From Mesostigma viride (lineage: Eukaryota; Streptophyta; Mesostigmatophyceae; Mesostigmatales; Mesostigmataceae), in the NCBI GenBank assembly GCA_009746045.1, contig RPFO01000017.1:1406556-1470555 (forward strand): a stretch of DNA of 64,000 nt, read 5' to 3'. How positions within the stretch are numbered: the first letter of the stretch is position 1; each line of letters starts with the position of its first letter. Of this stretch, positions 1 through 9,441 are shown piece after piece. A program made the translations under genes and the position numbers. The notes under the pieces were generated by a model that was given only the letters and a program-made list of their open reading frames with translations, was not told where the DNA came from and did no database searches.

Positions 1-1
1 G

Positions 2-1132
2 ATGGGCATGGGCATGGGAGGAGCCACAAGCGTGCGGGGAGGAATGGGCATGGGCGGTGCAGGGGCGGGCGGGATGGGCATGGGGGCCCCTGGGATGGCC
101 AATGGGGGGCCTGCAGCGGGCGGCGCCCCAGGCGGCATGGGCATGGGGGGTGGCATGGCGGCCGGCGGCATGGGCCGGGGCATGGGTATGGGTGGGGCCG
201 CAGGTGCCCCAGGCATGGGCATGGGCATGGGCATGGGCATGGGGGGTGCGGCGGCCCCAGGGGCAGGCGGTGCCCCTGGGGGCGGCATGGGGCGGGGCAT
301 GCAGCAGGGCCCCGCGCGCATGGGGGCACCGGGCGCCGGCGGCATGGGCCGTGGCATGCAGCAGGCGCCAGGGGGCATGACGCCAGGTGGCATGGGGGCG
401 CCAGGTGGCATGGGGGCGCCAGGCGGCATGGGGGCGCCAGGCGGCATGGGGGCGCCAGGCGGCATGGGGGCGCCAGGCGGCATGGGGGCGCCAGGCGGCA
501 TGGGGGCGCCAGGCGGCATGGGGGCGCCAGGTGGCATGGGGGCCCCGGGGGGCATGGGGCGGGGCATGAGCATGGCTCCTGCCGCAGCACCAGGTGGTGG
601 TATGGGGGCCCCAGGGGCCATGGGCGCACCCGGCGGCATGGGAGGCGGGGGCATGGCGGCCCCAGTGGCGGGCATGGGCATGGGACGCGGCGGCATGGGG
701 GCAACGCCTGCGGGTGCTGGCATGGGCATGGGACGGGGCATGGGCGGTCCCCAGGGGCCGCCTGGAATGGGCATGGGCGGTGGAATGGGCAGTGGCATGG
801 GCGGAGGCATGGGTGGCGGCATGGGTGGCGGCATGGGCATGGGCGGTGGCGGGGCCATGGGCGGTGGGATGGGCGGGGGCGGGGGTGGGGCCATGGGAGG
901 CGTGAGCAGCCCGATGGCGCGCAACATGACCATGCGCCGGCCATCCATGGAGGGCCCACCGCCCATGATGGACGATGACCACGGCCGCGGCCACGAGGGT
1001 GACTACGCGGGGTCCGGGCCGCGGTTAGAGAAGAAGCCCAGCTTGACCAAGGCCGTGTCCAAGGGGCGGCCGAAGATGTCCATGGCGGAGGAGCTCAAGC
1101 TGGCGCGCCAGATGAGCGGCAAGGGGTTCTAG
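2..1132 (+). CDS. Gly/Met/Ala-rich low-complexity protein, 5' partial
   Basis: The open frame runs from the window edge to TAG at 1130-1132 (376 residues visible) and probably began upstream. Most of it is Gly, Met, Ala and Pro, with GMGMG and GGMGAP repeats. The last 75 residues change character: they are charged and less repetitive (RRPSMEGPPPMMDDD, then KKPSLTKAVSKGRPKMSMAEE), which supports real coding rather than an open frame created by the repeat. No catalytic domain, signal peptide or membrane segment is seen. It resembles low-complexity scaffold or RNA-binding-type tails seen in GC-rich algae, but no function can be assigned. Two other forward frames are also open across the repeat, so the frame choice rests on the tail. 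Confidence 0.55.
   Translation: MGMGMGGATSVRGGMGMGGAGAGGMGMGAPGMANGGPAAGGAPGGMGMGGGMAAGGMGRGMGMGGAAGAPGMGMGMGMGMGGAAAPGAGGAPGGGMGRGMQQGPARMGAPGAGGMGRGMQQAPGGMTPGGMGAPGGMGAPGGMGAPGGMGAPGGMGAPGGMGAPGGMGAPGGMGAPGGMGAPGGMGRGMSMAPAAAPGGGMGAPGAMGAPGGMGGGGMAAPVAGMGMGRGGMGATPAGAGMGMGRGMGGPQGPPGMGMGGGMGSGMGGGMGGGMGGGMGMGGGGAMGGGMGGGGGGAMGGVSSPMARNMTMRRPSMEGPPPMMDDDHGRGHEGDYAGSGPRLEKKPSLTKAVSKGRPKMSMAEELKLARQMSGKGF
385..548 (+). repeat. 18-bp in-frame minisatellite (GGMGAP)
   Basis: About nine near-identical 18-bp units with the core ggcatgggggcgccag encode GGMGAP. The unit is a multiple of three, so copy-number change keeps the reading frame. Confidence 0.9.
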
Positions 1133-2119
1133 AGCGTGGAACACGAGTGCACGGGATTGTAGGGCCGGAGCATGGAAGACAATTGGACGGGCTTCCTGAA
1201 CCGGCTTAGGAAGGACACGGGCTTCCTCGGTTCGCAGATGGCAAGCAAGGGCTTGTTGATTCGGCAGGTGGAGGACAAGACTGAGGCCGCCTAAGGTCGG
1301 CAGAGGGAGTGGCGGAGACTTCCAAAGTCACGCCACCAGCTCCCCCCCCCCCCCCCGGCCCCGGGTTTCCCCGTGCATGCATCTTCCAAGTGGCCCCTTT
1401 TAGCTTCTCAAGGATGCTCTTGGCTCCGGTACATGACCTGGTTTCGTGTGCCGTGTGAGCTGTACTTGGTTGGCGCGTGGGTGCTGCCATAATTACTCGG
1501 TGGTCCAGTGCAGCAGGCAAGACGTTTCTTTATCTTGCGCAGTTCTGATGATGCTCAAGGGCCTGGCTATTGCTTGTTGCCTTTGACTACTTTCTAGTTT
1601 ATCTGGCTGTGCCTCTTTTTGCTGGCGCATGGTGTTGGCTGGCAGCTGTCCCTCTATTGATGAAATGTACCCCGTGGCAGGGGAGGTGGCATATGCGCAC
1701 GTTTTCTCAGTGATATTTGCACCTCTCGTCACAGGGCGCATTTGAATAACAGGAATATGCTCCCGATGCCGGCGACGTGTGACGCAAATGGACCGATTTA
1801 CTTCGGCCTGGTGGTTTCTGCCTGCCAACCTCCTCTCGTTTACAAGCTAAATAATGACACTTTTTAGGTAGACGGTTTGACGGTGTTCCTACTCTACAGA
1901 CAAGGACCTTTCACACTACTAATTTTTTGGACTCGTGGCGCAATGGTGCGTGCAAGGACTTGGTATTGTAACTTATTGTGGAAGCCTAGAGGGAACGTGT
2001 TTTTTGTTGCCGCAATTGCCCACACTGGATGGAACTTTTGACGATCTTTTATAACCTCAAGTGCTATTAGGGAAATGCGTTTAAGGAAATGTTTGCTCGA
2101 GACAGCTATAAATGCCATT
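1133..2119. other. intergenic/3' flank, no supported gene
   Basis: This stretch contains a C tract near 1341-1355 and mixed-composition sequence. The short open frames here have no recognisable protein features. It may hold the 3' UTR of the upstream gene. Confidence 0.4.
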
Positions 2120-2169
2120 AATTAATTAATTAATTAGACTCGTGCTCCCGTTGGGGAGTCATGGAGCAT

Positions 2170-4180
2170 TGAATTGAATTGAATTGTAACATAACTCCGT
2201 TGGGAGTATATGTAGCACATAGCCCTTGAGAGGGGGCATATGGCCTATCATACATCCTAAGCTACTTCCTGCAAGGGTGGGGATGTAAAGGACCCTTGCT
2301 CTAGGTGCACCAGGGCACTTGCATCCCCATGATCTTCAAGCTATGCCCAGCGAAGGGGGAGCCTGTCATGGGGGGGAAGATCAGCAGAGCTATACAAAAA
2401 GGCTAGGGCATGGCGTCTCAGCAGAGAGTTACTCCCTGCATGGGCACAACATAGCTAAATAAAGCTAGGCATCATCTGGAGTGTGGCACATCATAGGCAC
2501 ACATGTACATGATTAAATAAAGCGGGTGGCTTAGCTAGGATAGTGCCTCTAGGAGGCGTACATGTACATGGCCACGGTCTATCTATTCTACACTACTACT
2601 GCTGTATTCCCCTAAGCTGGGGCGTCTGGAGTCGTTGGGGCCGCGGGGGTCGCCTGCCAGGGCTTGTGGCCGACGTAGATGGCCGCCCCCTTCCAGTACA
2701 CCGGCTGCCCCGCCTTGGTCTTCCGGAGCTGGAGGTAGGTGGGCCATAGCTCCCGTCGCCGTTGTTGCTGCGCCAGGGTCAAGTCGTCGTCAAGGGTGAA
2801 GAGAGTCTTCTCGAGCCGCTTGCGGCGTCGGAGAAAAGAAATCTTGTCCGCCGGGGTCTTAAAGGTGAGAAGGAGCGGGGGCGGCCCTGCCTTACCCCGC
2901 GCGCGGGGAAGGCGGTGGGCGACCAGGTCGATCTCACCAGTAAGGCCCATGCGACTAAGAATTTCTCTCTCAAACGCACGTGCAAGCTTCTCGGAATTCT
3001 CACCTTCCTCCATGTCGAGGTTCTTGACAATGACGTTAAGGCTGCGCTTGGCAAGCTCGGCCTCCTCGCGGAGGTCAAGCGTCTGCCGCTGGAGCTGGGC
3101 TGCGACGGCGGAGGTGGTGGAGGTGGTGTGCTGCTTAAGCATGTCCGCCCAGGTCGTGATGGGAGGAGCATCGCCGGCCAGGCCAGCAGAGGTTGGCTTG
3201 GCGGCAATGTCCTTCACCGCCTGGGCGGTGAGGCCCGCGGTGTTCTGCAGGACCTCGATAGCGATGGCATTATCCTTAAGACGTTGGTCAATGTCGCGGA
3301 GCTGGGCGGTGATGGAGTCGGTGGAGGCGGAGGGGGGGGGGTGGAGGCGAGGAGGGTGGCGGTGGCGGTGGGGATGGTGGGGAGCTCAGCAGCCAGCGTG
3401 CGACCCACAGCTGCCACATCTGCAGCTAGGGGCGTCACGTGCTGTGAGATGGTTTCTTGGAGGTGGAGGAGGAAGGTGGATTCGGTCAAGGGGGAGGGGG
3501 TCCAGAGGTCCGTGACAGAGCGGTCAAGGATGGAAAAGAGGGCGGCGAGCTGAAGACGGGGGCGAGACCAGCGGGCCAGGTTCTCAGGTCGGTGAGTAAA
3601 CCGGCCGTCAGGTCCAGGGCGGAGGCGGTAATGGCTGTGAAGGCGCTGGCACAGGTCGAGAATGGAGGCGTATGACCCATAAAACACGAGCTCCAGTATC
3701 TTGATGGGTGGCATGTCGAAAAAGCCGGGTCTGGCACCGTCGAAGGTGGAAAATAACCCGTCAACGTCAAAGTCGCGCTCAGACCAGCTTGGTTCGGTTG
3801 GGCGGCTGCGTTTTGGCTCGGGCGAGGCTGAGGGCGAGGCAGGAAGCCCGGGAGGGTGCTGGGCGACAACCAGTGCGCGACTAGGGTCACCACCGCCTTC
3901 CGGCCCTGATGGCGAAGCTGCAGCCGGAGCTGCAGACGTATTTTCATTGCCGAGCGCAGCCGTCAGGCTGCGTTGCGTCGATGGGCGTTTGCTCATCGTA
4001 TATTGCGTAATAGCGTCGGAAAATTATATCAGCATGTGCGTCGTAGAAAGACGCGTCGATTGTGATATTCACGGCTGAATTCGGTGCTCAAACGTGAAAG
4101 TTATGAGCTCCGCCGTCAGCCATGGCTACCTCGTGGCTCGTGGCTCGTACTTACCGATAATGGCCGAAAAAATAATAGAT
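2170..4180 (-). mobile_element. ORF1-only LINE copy A
   Basis: Read on the minus strand, this copy has a 5' region near 4080-4180, an ORF1 (2612-3996), and a 3' UTR ending in a short hairpin-like CCCAACGGAG stretch and an (AATTC)n tail near 2170-2187. There is no reverse-transcriptase frame between ORF1 and the tail. The 3' UTR resembles those of copies at 16824, 26800 and 39724. It abuts another LINE 3' tail (2120-2170), so insertions are nested. Boundaries are approximate. Confidence 0.6.
2612..3996 (-). pseudogene. LINE ORF1 protein (Gag-like), split by a frameshift
   Basis: Two overlapping minus-strand frames, 3214-3996 (260 aa) and 2612-3217 (201 aa), together match the intact ORF1 at 17328-18692. 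The N-terminal part starts MSKRPSTQRSLTAALGNENT and is Pro/Ser-rich. The C-terminal part has SLNVIVKNLD, LLTFKTPADK and LDDDLTLAQQQRRRELW, a layout like the RRM and C-terminal domain of L1-type ORF1 proteins. ORF1 proteins bind the element RNA and form the retrotransposition particle. The frame breaks near 3215, so this copy is probably inactive. Confidence 0.7.
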
Positions 4181-4820
4181 AATGGAGCATTAATTAATTA
4201 TTAATTAAACACGTGCTCCCGTTGGGGAGTCACGGAGCACCGAAGTGCTTTTAATCCCTGTGTGTGCACAACAGGAGAAAGGGCAGAGACCCCCAGTCTC
4301 CTTCATGCCAAAGGCGGCATGCCACAGCTGCATTCGGGCGCGCTAGCTAATTAATTAATTAATTAATTAGACTCGTGCTCCCGTTGGGGAGTCACGGAGC
4401 ATTAACCCCGATGGATGGATGGATGGGTGCAAACAGTCCTACCGGTCTAATCTATCTACATCGGCTACATACTACATCTAACAGCAGCGCTAGCTAAACG
4501 GACACACTAACGATCCGGCAATTAATTAATTAATTAATTAATTAGAAACATAACTCCGTTGGGAGTACATGTAGCACATATCCCTGAGAAGGGGCACATT
4601 CTGGGCTACTTCCTGCAATGGTGGGAATGTAAGCTACCCTTGCTCTAGGTGCACCAGGGCACCTGCACCCTCATGATCTTCACACTATATCAAGGAGACA
4701 ACACTATATGCCCAGCTAATTAATTAATTAGACTCGTGCTCCCATTGGGGAGTCACGGGGCATTAACCCCGATGGATGGATGGATGGATGGATGGGTGCA
4801 ATTAATTAATTAATTAATTA
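4181..4820 (-). mobile_element. nested 5'-truncated LINE 3' ends
   Basis: Several short pieces each end in (TTAA)n: near 4190-4211, 4350-4372, 4520-4544, 4715-4731 and 4798-4820. They are followed by GACTCGTGCTCCCGTTGGGG-type or CTCCGTTGGGAG-type hairpin motifs. The piece at 4390-4500 matches the 3' UTR of the RT-bearing LINE at 28780-28920, so it is a 5'-truncated copy on the minus strand. GATG microsatellites mark the same junctions. No gene is present. Confidence 0.6.
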
Positions 4821-5476
4821 GACTCCATCATCATTCCGTCATCATTCCGTCATCGCGACTAGGAGAAGTGCACCACCCTTATGCTGGCATCTGTCACCAC
4901 CCCGGCAGTTGTGATGGTGTGTTGGGGTGTGACAAGGATGGCGAAAAATTGCACGTACTTACTCTTAAGAGAAAGAACGCCCAATTTTTCGCCACCCTGC
5001 CACCCCTTGGCGCGGGTCATAGGAGGTGTTTGTTAAGGTGTGACAAGGATGGCGAAAAATTGCACGTACTTACTCTTAAGAGAAAGAACGCCCAATTTTT
5101 CGCCACCCTGCCACCCCTTGGCGCGGGTCATAGGAGGTGTTTGTTAAGGTGTGACAAGGATGGCGAAAAATTGCACGTACTTACTCTTAAGAGAAAGAAC
5201 GCCCAATTTTTCGCCACCCTGCCACCCCTTGGCGCGGGTCATAGGAGGTGTTTGTCAAGGTGTGAGAGTGATGGCGAAAAATTGCACGTACTTACTCTTA
5301 AGAGAAAGAACGCCCAATTTTTCGCCACCTTCCCCCACTGGCCGGCGCTGAGGTGGCGTGGGTTGTTGGATGTGGCGAAAAATTGCACGTACTTACTCTT
5401 AAGAAAAAGACCGCCCAATTTTTCGCCATGGCCTCGCATGGTGAGGGAGCCGGCGAGGGCCGCGCGGCGGGGTGTG
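4821..5476 (+). repeat. PLV left terminal inverted repeat with 111-bp hairpin units
   Basis: The left TIR is 656 bp. Its outer end starts GACTCCATCATCATTCCGTC. It carries five inverted-repeat hairpins with stem GGCGAAAAATTG/CAATTTTTCGCC and a loop containing CTTAAG, four of them at a regular 111-bp spacing. The inner edge is the GC-rich stretch ending at 5476. Because 111 is a multiple of three, long open frames cross it on both strands; they are not regarded as genes. Confidence 0.92.
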
Positions 5477-5764
5477 CAGAGTGTTATGGTGTATTACTCT
5501 CTGTAACCTCTGGTCGGGTGTCAACTCAGACGACCTATGCAAGAATCCCATACGACCTGTGTCGATGCATGAGAGGTTTACTCTGGATTTTAAACTTGCA
5601 ATTAGAACTGCATTTCGAGACGAATGAAAATTGTTTTCAGCACATATTGACGCGTTGTATACTGCATAAACGAATTCATTAAAATTTATATCACGTTCAC
5701 ATTCGTTATCAGCTCAACAAGAGCGAAATGGCAAACTCGTTGCCGTCGTCAACAAGACGACACT
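5477..5764. other. PLV spacer between TIR and first gene
   Basis: This AT-richer stretch separates the left TIR from the 3' end of the first leftward gene. No gene or clear motif was seen. Confidence 0.4.
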
Positions 5765-6340
5765 CTACTCCCCGTCCTTGGAGTTTCCAGTCGGGCTCTT
5801 CACAACGTTCGAGGCGGACTTCCTCTTGTCGTTAAGGCCGCGGGAGCTTGACACTTCCTCGCGGTTCCTCTTCCTGCCATGGGAAGTGGCGGTCTTTGCG
5901 TCCTCGAAACCCTTCTTTGCCTCCTCCCATGCCTTGTAGAGCGCAATGGGGGAAATGCCCGGCTGGCGCTTGGACTTGGAGAAGCCATTGAGGAATTCGT
6001 CAACCATCTTAACGCATCCGTCGGCTTGGTCGAGACGAATCCACTCACAGCGGTCCTCGACCTTCTTCGGCCTTGCCGCGTTCCTCTCGTAGACCCACTC
6101 GACGCAAATTTTGGGCGTCTTGCGGTCGACATCGTCATATCCGGCGTCGTGAATCTTGAGAACCTCGCAGGTAGGTCCGGTGCCTCCAACAGCACCAGGT
6201 GCCCCGGACAAAAGGGAGACCTGATGCGTCAGGTAGGAGAGTTGGTCCGATATCTTTGTCTGGCCGTCCTCGAGACTATCGAGGTATTTTCCAAGCGTGG
6301 CCAACGCCTTCTCGCAGGGCCCTGCGTTTCGGGAAGCCAT
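5765..6340 (-). CDS. PLV hypothetical protein, 191 aa
   Basis: The ATG at 6340 gives MASRNAGPCEKALATLGKYL and the stop is at 5765. The N-terminal 45 residues look helical (LDSLEDGQTKISDQLSYL). A central part of about 80 residues contains ICVEWVYERNAARPKKVEDR, and the C-terminus is Lys/Arg/Ser-rich (HGRKRNREEVSSSR), suggesting nucleic-acid contact or a nuclear-type signal. No known family was recognised. It is the last gene of the leftward block before the left TIR. Codon use and composition match its neighbours. Confidence 0.6.
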   Translation of the reverse strand: MASRNAGPCEKALATLGKYLDSLEDGQTKISDQLSYLTHQVSLLSGAPGAVGGTGPTCEVLKIHDAGYDDVDRKTPKICVEWVYERNAARPKKVEDRCEWIRLDQADGCVKMVDEFLNGFSKSKRQPGISPIALYKAWEEAKKGFEDAKTATSHGRKRNREEVSSSRGLNDKRKSASNVVKSPTGNSKDGE

Positions 6341-6489
6341 GGCTACCGGCAGAGGGCTTGCAACGTGAGATGCGTGACCTGCACGTGATTTTGCCTATTT
6401 GTGCACCGTGTGCAAAGGTCCGTTACGTCTGCTGGCACGGCCTGGACAGGGCGCGAAGGTGGCGAGACTTGCACAAGTGTCGAACTTGG

Positions 6490-6663
6490 CTAAAATTTGC
6501 AGTGATGCAAGTCCAGAGTGGCCTCTACCACGTGGCGAGTTCTGGGACGTGAATTCAGGTAAACGGACTCGTAAGCTCGCGCGTACTCGGGGTCGTTTCT
6601 CATACGCCTGAACGAATTCTCCAGGGTGTCCACCAGTGTGAATTTTCCAAGGCATCCACCCAT
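6490..6663 (-). CDS. small PLV open frame, 57 aa
   Basis: An ATG at 6663 gives MGGCLGKFTLVDTLENSFRR and the frame ends TLDLHHCKF. The sequence is non-repetitive with mixed helix-forming residues, so it looks like protein rather than chance. It sits just downstream of the 170-aa gene, whose 3' end holds a GGTAAGTAA string that resembles a splice donor. It could therefore be a small separate gene or part of its neighbour. Confidence 0.35.
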   Translation of the reverse strand: MGGCLGKFTLVDTLENSFRRMRNDPEYARAYESVYLNSRPRTRHVVEATLDLHHCKF

Positions 6664-6689
6664 ACATATTGTCGTATAATGCACAGAAA

Positions 6690-7202
6690 TTACTTACCGT
6701 GACATTTGCATTTATTAAAACCTCGCACCTTCTCAAATTGTAACACGCAGACGAAAGATTCGTATGCAGCAACGTTTTGATATTCCGTGTCTCCTACGTC
6801 CCTATCTATGTGGGCCAACCTTATCTCCAGAATGCCCCCGTTCCTAAAGAGATGTGGATTCCTCAAATTGAAATATGCGTGATCGTTGATCAAAGAATAG
6901 TCGAAAGTTGTCGTTGTTGCTGTTGCTTTTTTGCATATTTCTGATCCCAGCACAACCCCTTGGTCCAAATTGTGCTCACCGCCCAAGAAACTGGGGGATA
7001 CCAAGCCAATGAGCACGTGAGGGGGGGTGCTTTCGATTCCTGCAATGGATGCAAAGTGAAGCCCGCCTCTCCAATCCCCGTCGATGATGGGAGCACTCGG
7101 ATCTGGCTTAATTTTAAAACGAAATACCGCGTTCTCGACGTCACTGTCACTCGATGAGGCCTCGCTGTCAAGTACTATCTGGTAATAATTTGGATAGTCC
7201 AT
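6690..7202 (-). CDS. PLV hypothetical protein, 170 aa (possible virion protein)
   Basis: The ATG at 7202 gives MDYPNYYQIVLDSEASSSDS and the stop TAA is at 6690-6692. The protein is rich in beta-forming residues (FRFKIKPDPSAPIIDGDWRG, then GILEIRLAHIDRDVGD) and has a Thr run (ATATTTTFDYS). It ends with a short Cys/Lys motif (NKCKCHGK). The style resembles the 12817-13299 product, so both may be small jelly-roll-like or fibre-associated proteins; this is inference from composition. A TAGATATTT motif lies about 20 bp upstream of the start (7220-7230). Confidence 0.6.
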   Translation of the reverse strand: MDYPNYYQIVLDSEASSSDSDVENAVFRFKIKPDPSAPIIDGDWRGGLHFASIAGIESTPPHVLIGLVSPSFLGGEHNLDQGVVLGSEICKKATATTTTFDYSLINDHAYFNLRNPHLFRNGGILEIRLAHIDRDVGDTEYQNVAAYESFVCVLQFEKVRGFNKCKCHGK

Positions 7203-7240
7203 TGCTTACATGATATGGATAGATATTTAGTTATAGAGGC

Positions 7241-9223
7241 CTATGTTGGAGGAGTTAACGGTGCCCCCCACTTGGCTGCGAGGTAGCCGCGGATCATCTC
7301 AAGCTCGGCCGCAGTCTTGGCGGTGTTGTAGATGAGGATCTCGCCGATCCACCCATCAAAAGCACGACTCGCGTTGGATGAGTCTCCTCCAATAGAGAGA
7401 TTTCCTGAACCAGTTGTAGGGTTTGATCCAGTTCTACCGTAGCCGGCTCTTCCATCGAAGCGGGTGATGAATGCATCCGTACTAGTGTTGCATGAAAGCG
7501 CCATGACGTGTGTTGCGTTGTCGAAAAATTCATCCCTGGTGCTCGCGGTATCAGAGACAACGTTCGGAGAGAAGATGAGAGTTTTCTGTGAGTCTGCCTG
7601 GTATGCCATTAGATAACTAGCGTTATTTACCGACCCAAGCATATACCCTCTGATACCCGTCGCCCCTCCCATTACTGGATACGTTGCAGTAGTTAGCTGT
7701 TTGGCGACTAGGAGGATGCTCGCACTGGCCCCGATCGTGCTCCAGAAATTGTTCACGGACCCTAATAAACCAGACCGCGAGTTGATAAAGCGGAGGGACT
7801 GTTTCGAGTTCAGTTCCGTCGTGTCCAGCGTAGGACACTTGGAGGAAGTGGCCTGCGTCACGTGGTACCCGTTCGGCCCTTTGTCGTTCACTCGCATCAC
7901 GTTCCCACCTGTCGTGTTTTGTTGGGTTGTGCCGGACGTGTCGCTGAACACCGTGGCGCTGTCGGACGGATCGTACCACGCGAACAAATTGGGGTCTGTT
8001 GCGGGGTTGTAAACTGGTGTATACGTAAAAGTAAGAGAGTTAGACGCCGAGTTCCCGTTACCCGACATGGAGTCTGTCGCCGCGTTGGAACCCACGCTGA
8101 CGGTCGTCAACGTGTTCGAGGTTCCTGACACGTCGAACGTGTAAAACGCCGCGTTTACCTGCACCAAGTTGGACGCCGTCCCGTTGGTAACGACGATGTC
8201 CCCGAGCGCAAAACCAGTGACTGACCGGCTGAAGGTAGCCGTCACGCCGACTGGGCTCGCGGACGGTGTTGCCCCGGCCGAAGTCGCGAGGGTGACTGTA
8301 GGCGGCGGGGAGTAGGTGAACGCGACCGTGTTGGACTCGGCGTTTGTGACCCCGAATTCGCCTACCGTCGTGCCATCGACCACCCTCACGGTCGTCTGGG
8401 AGTATGGAGTGGTCGGTGTCATTGCGAACTGGTATGATGCCCCGGTACCGGTTACCGACGACGCTGTTCCGTTGTTCACGTAGATGTCCCAGCTACCAAA
8501 CCCGGTCACGGGCTTGTCAAATGTGACATCCATTGTGACGGGGCTTGTGGTTGGATATGTCCCTGCAGCTGTAGATAGAGCGACTGTGATAGGTGGAGGG
8601 CTCAGTGTGAATGTTAGAGTATTGGATGCGTCGTTTCCACCGTCCACCACATCCACTCCCACGCTAACAGTGGTGGGGGTGTATGCCGTGATGGGAGTGA
8701 CCGAGAATGTATAAGATGAACCACTGCCTGTCAACGAGGAAGCGGTCCCATTGGTAACTACTATGTCGTCTATGGAAAAACCAGCTATGGACTTACTGAA
8801 AGTGGCAGCCACTGCGATAGGGCTCGCAGTAGGATTAGCGCCTGCCGTTGTAGCAAGTGTGACGGTGGTGGAAGGAGGGGTGTAGGTAAATGATAACAGG
8901 TTGGATTCGTCGTTATATGCCCCAGAAACCCCTGTTACCTTATTTTCTTTCACGGAAACCGTGGTTGGGATCGAACCTGTGATATTTGTTATATCAAAAA
9001 AATACGTCGCCGGTGCACCTAAAAAGAGGTCGACTGCCGTTCCGTTTGTCACGTCAATGTCTGATAGATCAAACCCCGTGACGTCTTCATTAAATGTCGC
9101 CATCACGAGAACGGGGACATCCGATGGTGTAAGGTCCACTGTTGATAACCCAATCGTGACCGAGGTACTAGGAACGCGGCGTTTATATAAAAGAGCGGGG
9201 CATATACCACTATCCAACAACAT
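7241..9223 (-). CDS. PLV adhesin/fibre: bacterial-type Ig-like repeats plus LamG-like C-terminus
   Basis: This 660-aa protein is probably a surface fibre used for host attachment. Residues about 20-400 hold four to five repeats of roughly 95-100 aa with the pattern ATFxxxVTGFxxxDIxVTNGTA followed by a Thr/Val-rich strand region. This matches bacterial Ig-like domains of surface proteins (Big_12-like, by pattern). Residues about 405-660 resemble a concanavalin A/LamG-like domain (FAWYDPSDSATVF, then DGWIGEILIYNTAKTAAELE, ending YLAAKWGAP), an arrangement common in phage and bacterial surface proteins. There is no membrane segment. The frame is intact, and its neighbours are capsid genes. The bacterial-style domains suggest acquisition by transfer. 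Confidence 0.75.
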   Translation of the reverse strand: MLLDSGICPALLYKRRVPSTSVTIGLSTVDLTPSDVPVLVMATFNEDVTGFDLSDIDVTNGTAVDLFLGAPATYFFDITNITGSIPTTVSVKENKVTGVSGAYNDESNLLSFTYTPPSTTVTLATTAGANPTASPIAVAATFSKSIAGFSIDDIVVTNGTASSLTGSGSSYTFSVTPITAYTPTTVSVGVDVVDGGNDASNTLTFTLSPPPITVALSTAAGTYPTTSPVTMDVTFDKPVTGFGSWDIYVNNGTASSVTGTGASYQFAMTPTTPYSQTTVRVVDGTTVGEFGVTNAESNTVAFTYSPPPTVTLATSAGATPSASPVGVTATFSRSVTGFALGDIVVTNGTASNLVQVNAAFYTFDVSGTSNTLTTVSVGSNAATDSMSGNGNSASNSLTFTYTPVYNPATDPNLFAWYDPSDSATVFSDTSGTTQQNTTGGNVMRVNDKGPNGYHVTQATSSKCPTLDTTELNSKQSLRFINSRSGLLGSVNNFWSTIGASASILLVAKQLTTATYPVMGGATGIRGYMLGSVNNASYLMAYQADSQKTLIFSPNVVSDTASTRDEFFDNATHVMALSCNTSTDAFITRFDGRAGYGRTGSNPTTGSGNLSIGGDSSNASRAFDGWIGEILIYNTAKTAAELEMIRGYLAAKWGAPLTPPT

Positions 9224-9242
9224 TTGTATAGACTAGTCGTCG

Positions 9243-9413
9243 TTATTTTTTTTGGTTTGGTAGCGGGTACTTGAAGGTGGGGAGAAGGGGAAGTGCTTGC
9301 CTTACGGGAATTGTCATGGACAAACCAGAATCTGCCATTTCTGGGATGTCAAAAATCAACTTCAACCTGTTAAACGGGTTAGCTGTGATGCCAGGGTCTC
9401 GAAAGTAGTCCAT
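9243..9413 (-). CDS. small PLV protein, 56 aa, between fibre and capsid genes
   Basis: An ATG at 9413 starts MDYFRDPGITANPFNRLKLI and the frame ends at TAA 9243-9245. It is non-repetitive, fills the gap between the adhesin and the capsid gene exactly, and has an A/T-rich TATA-like stretch (aaaaaatatatg on the minus strand) just upstream. Small proteins next to the capsid gene are common in PLVs and are often virion components; the role here is inference. Confidence 0.55.
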   Translation of the reverse strand: MDYFRDPGITANPFNRLKLIFDIPEMADSGLSMTIPVRQALPLLPTFKYPLPNQKK

Positions 9414-9441
9414 CGTTTGTCACTAGACACACATATATTTT

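Noticed and set aside
2120-2190. Telomere or centromere repeats from the TTAATTAA tracts
   Set aside because: They are short tails adjoining LINE 3' ends with hairpin motifs, not long homogeneous arrays.
2739-3553. Long plus-strand frames over the LINE ORF1 copies (also at 27375-28343, 30551-30973 and 18087-18740)
   Set aside because: GC-rich antisense shadows of ORF1; they show no family resemblance and are not kept between copies.
4868-5506. 212-aa open frame with repeated sequence in the left TIR
   Set aside because: It exists because the hairpin unit is 111 bp (37 codons); open frames occur on both strands and in the right TIR too. No gene-like features.
6395-6772. 125-aa minus-strand frame across the gap between two PLV genes
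   Set aside because: Overlaps the more protein-like 57-aa frame and the 3' end of the 170-aa gene; composition looks random.
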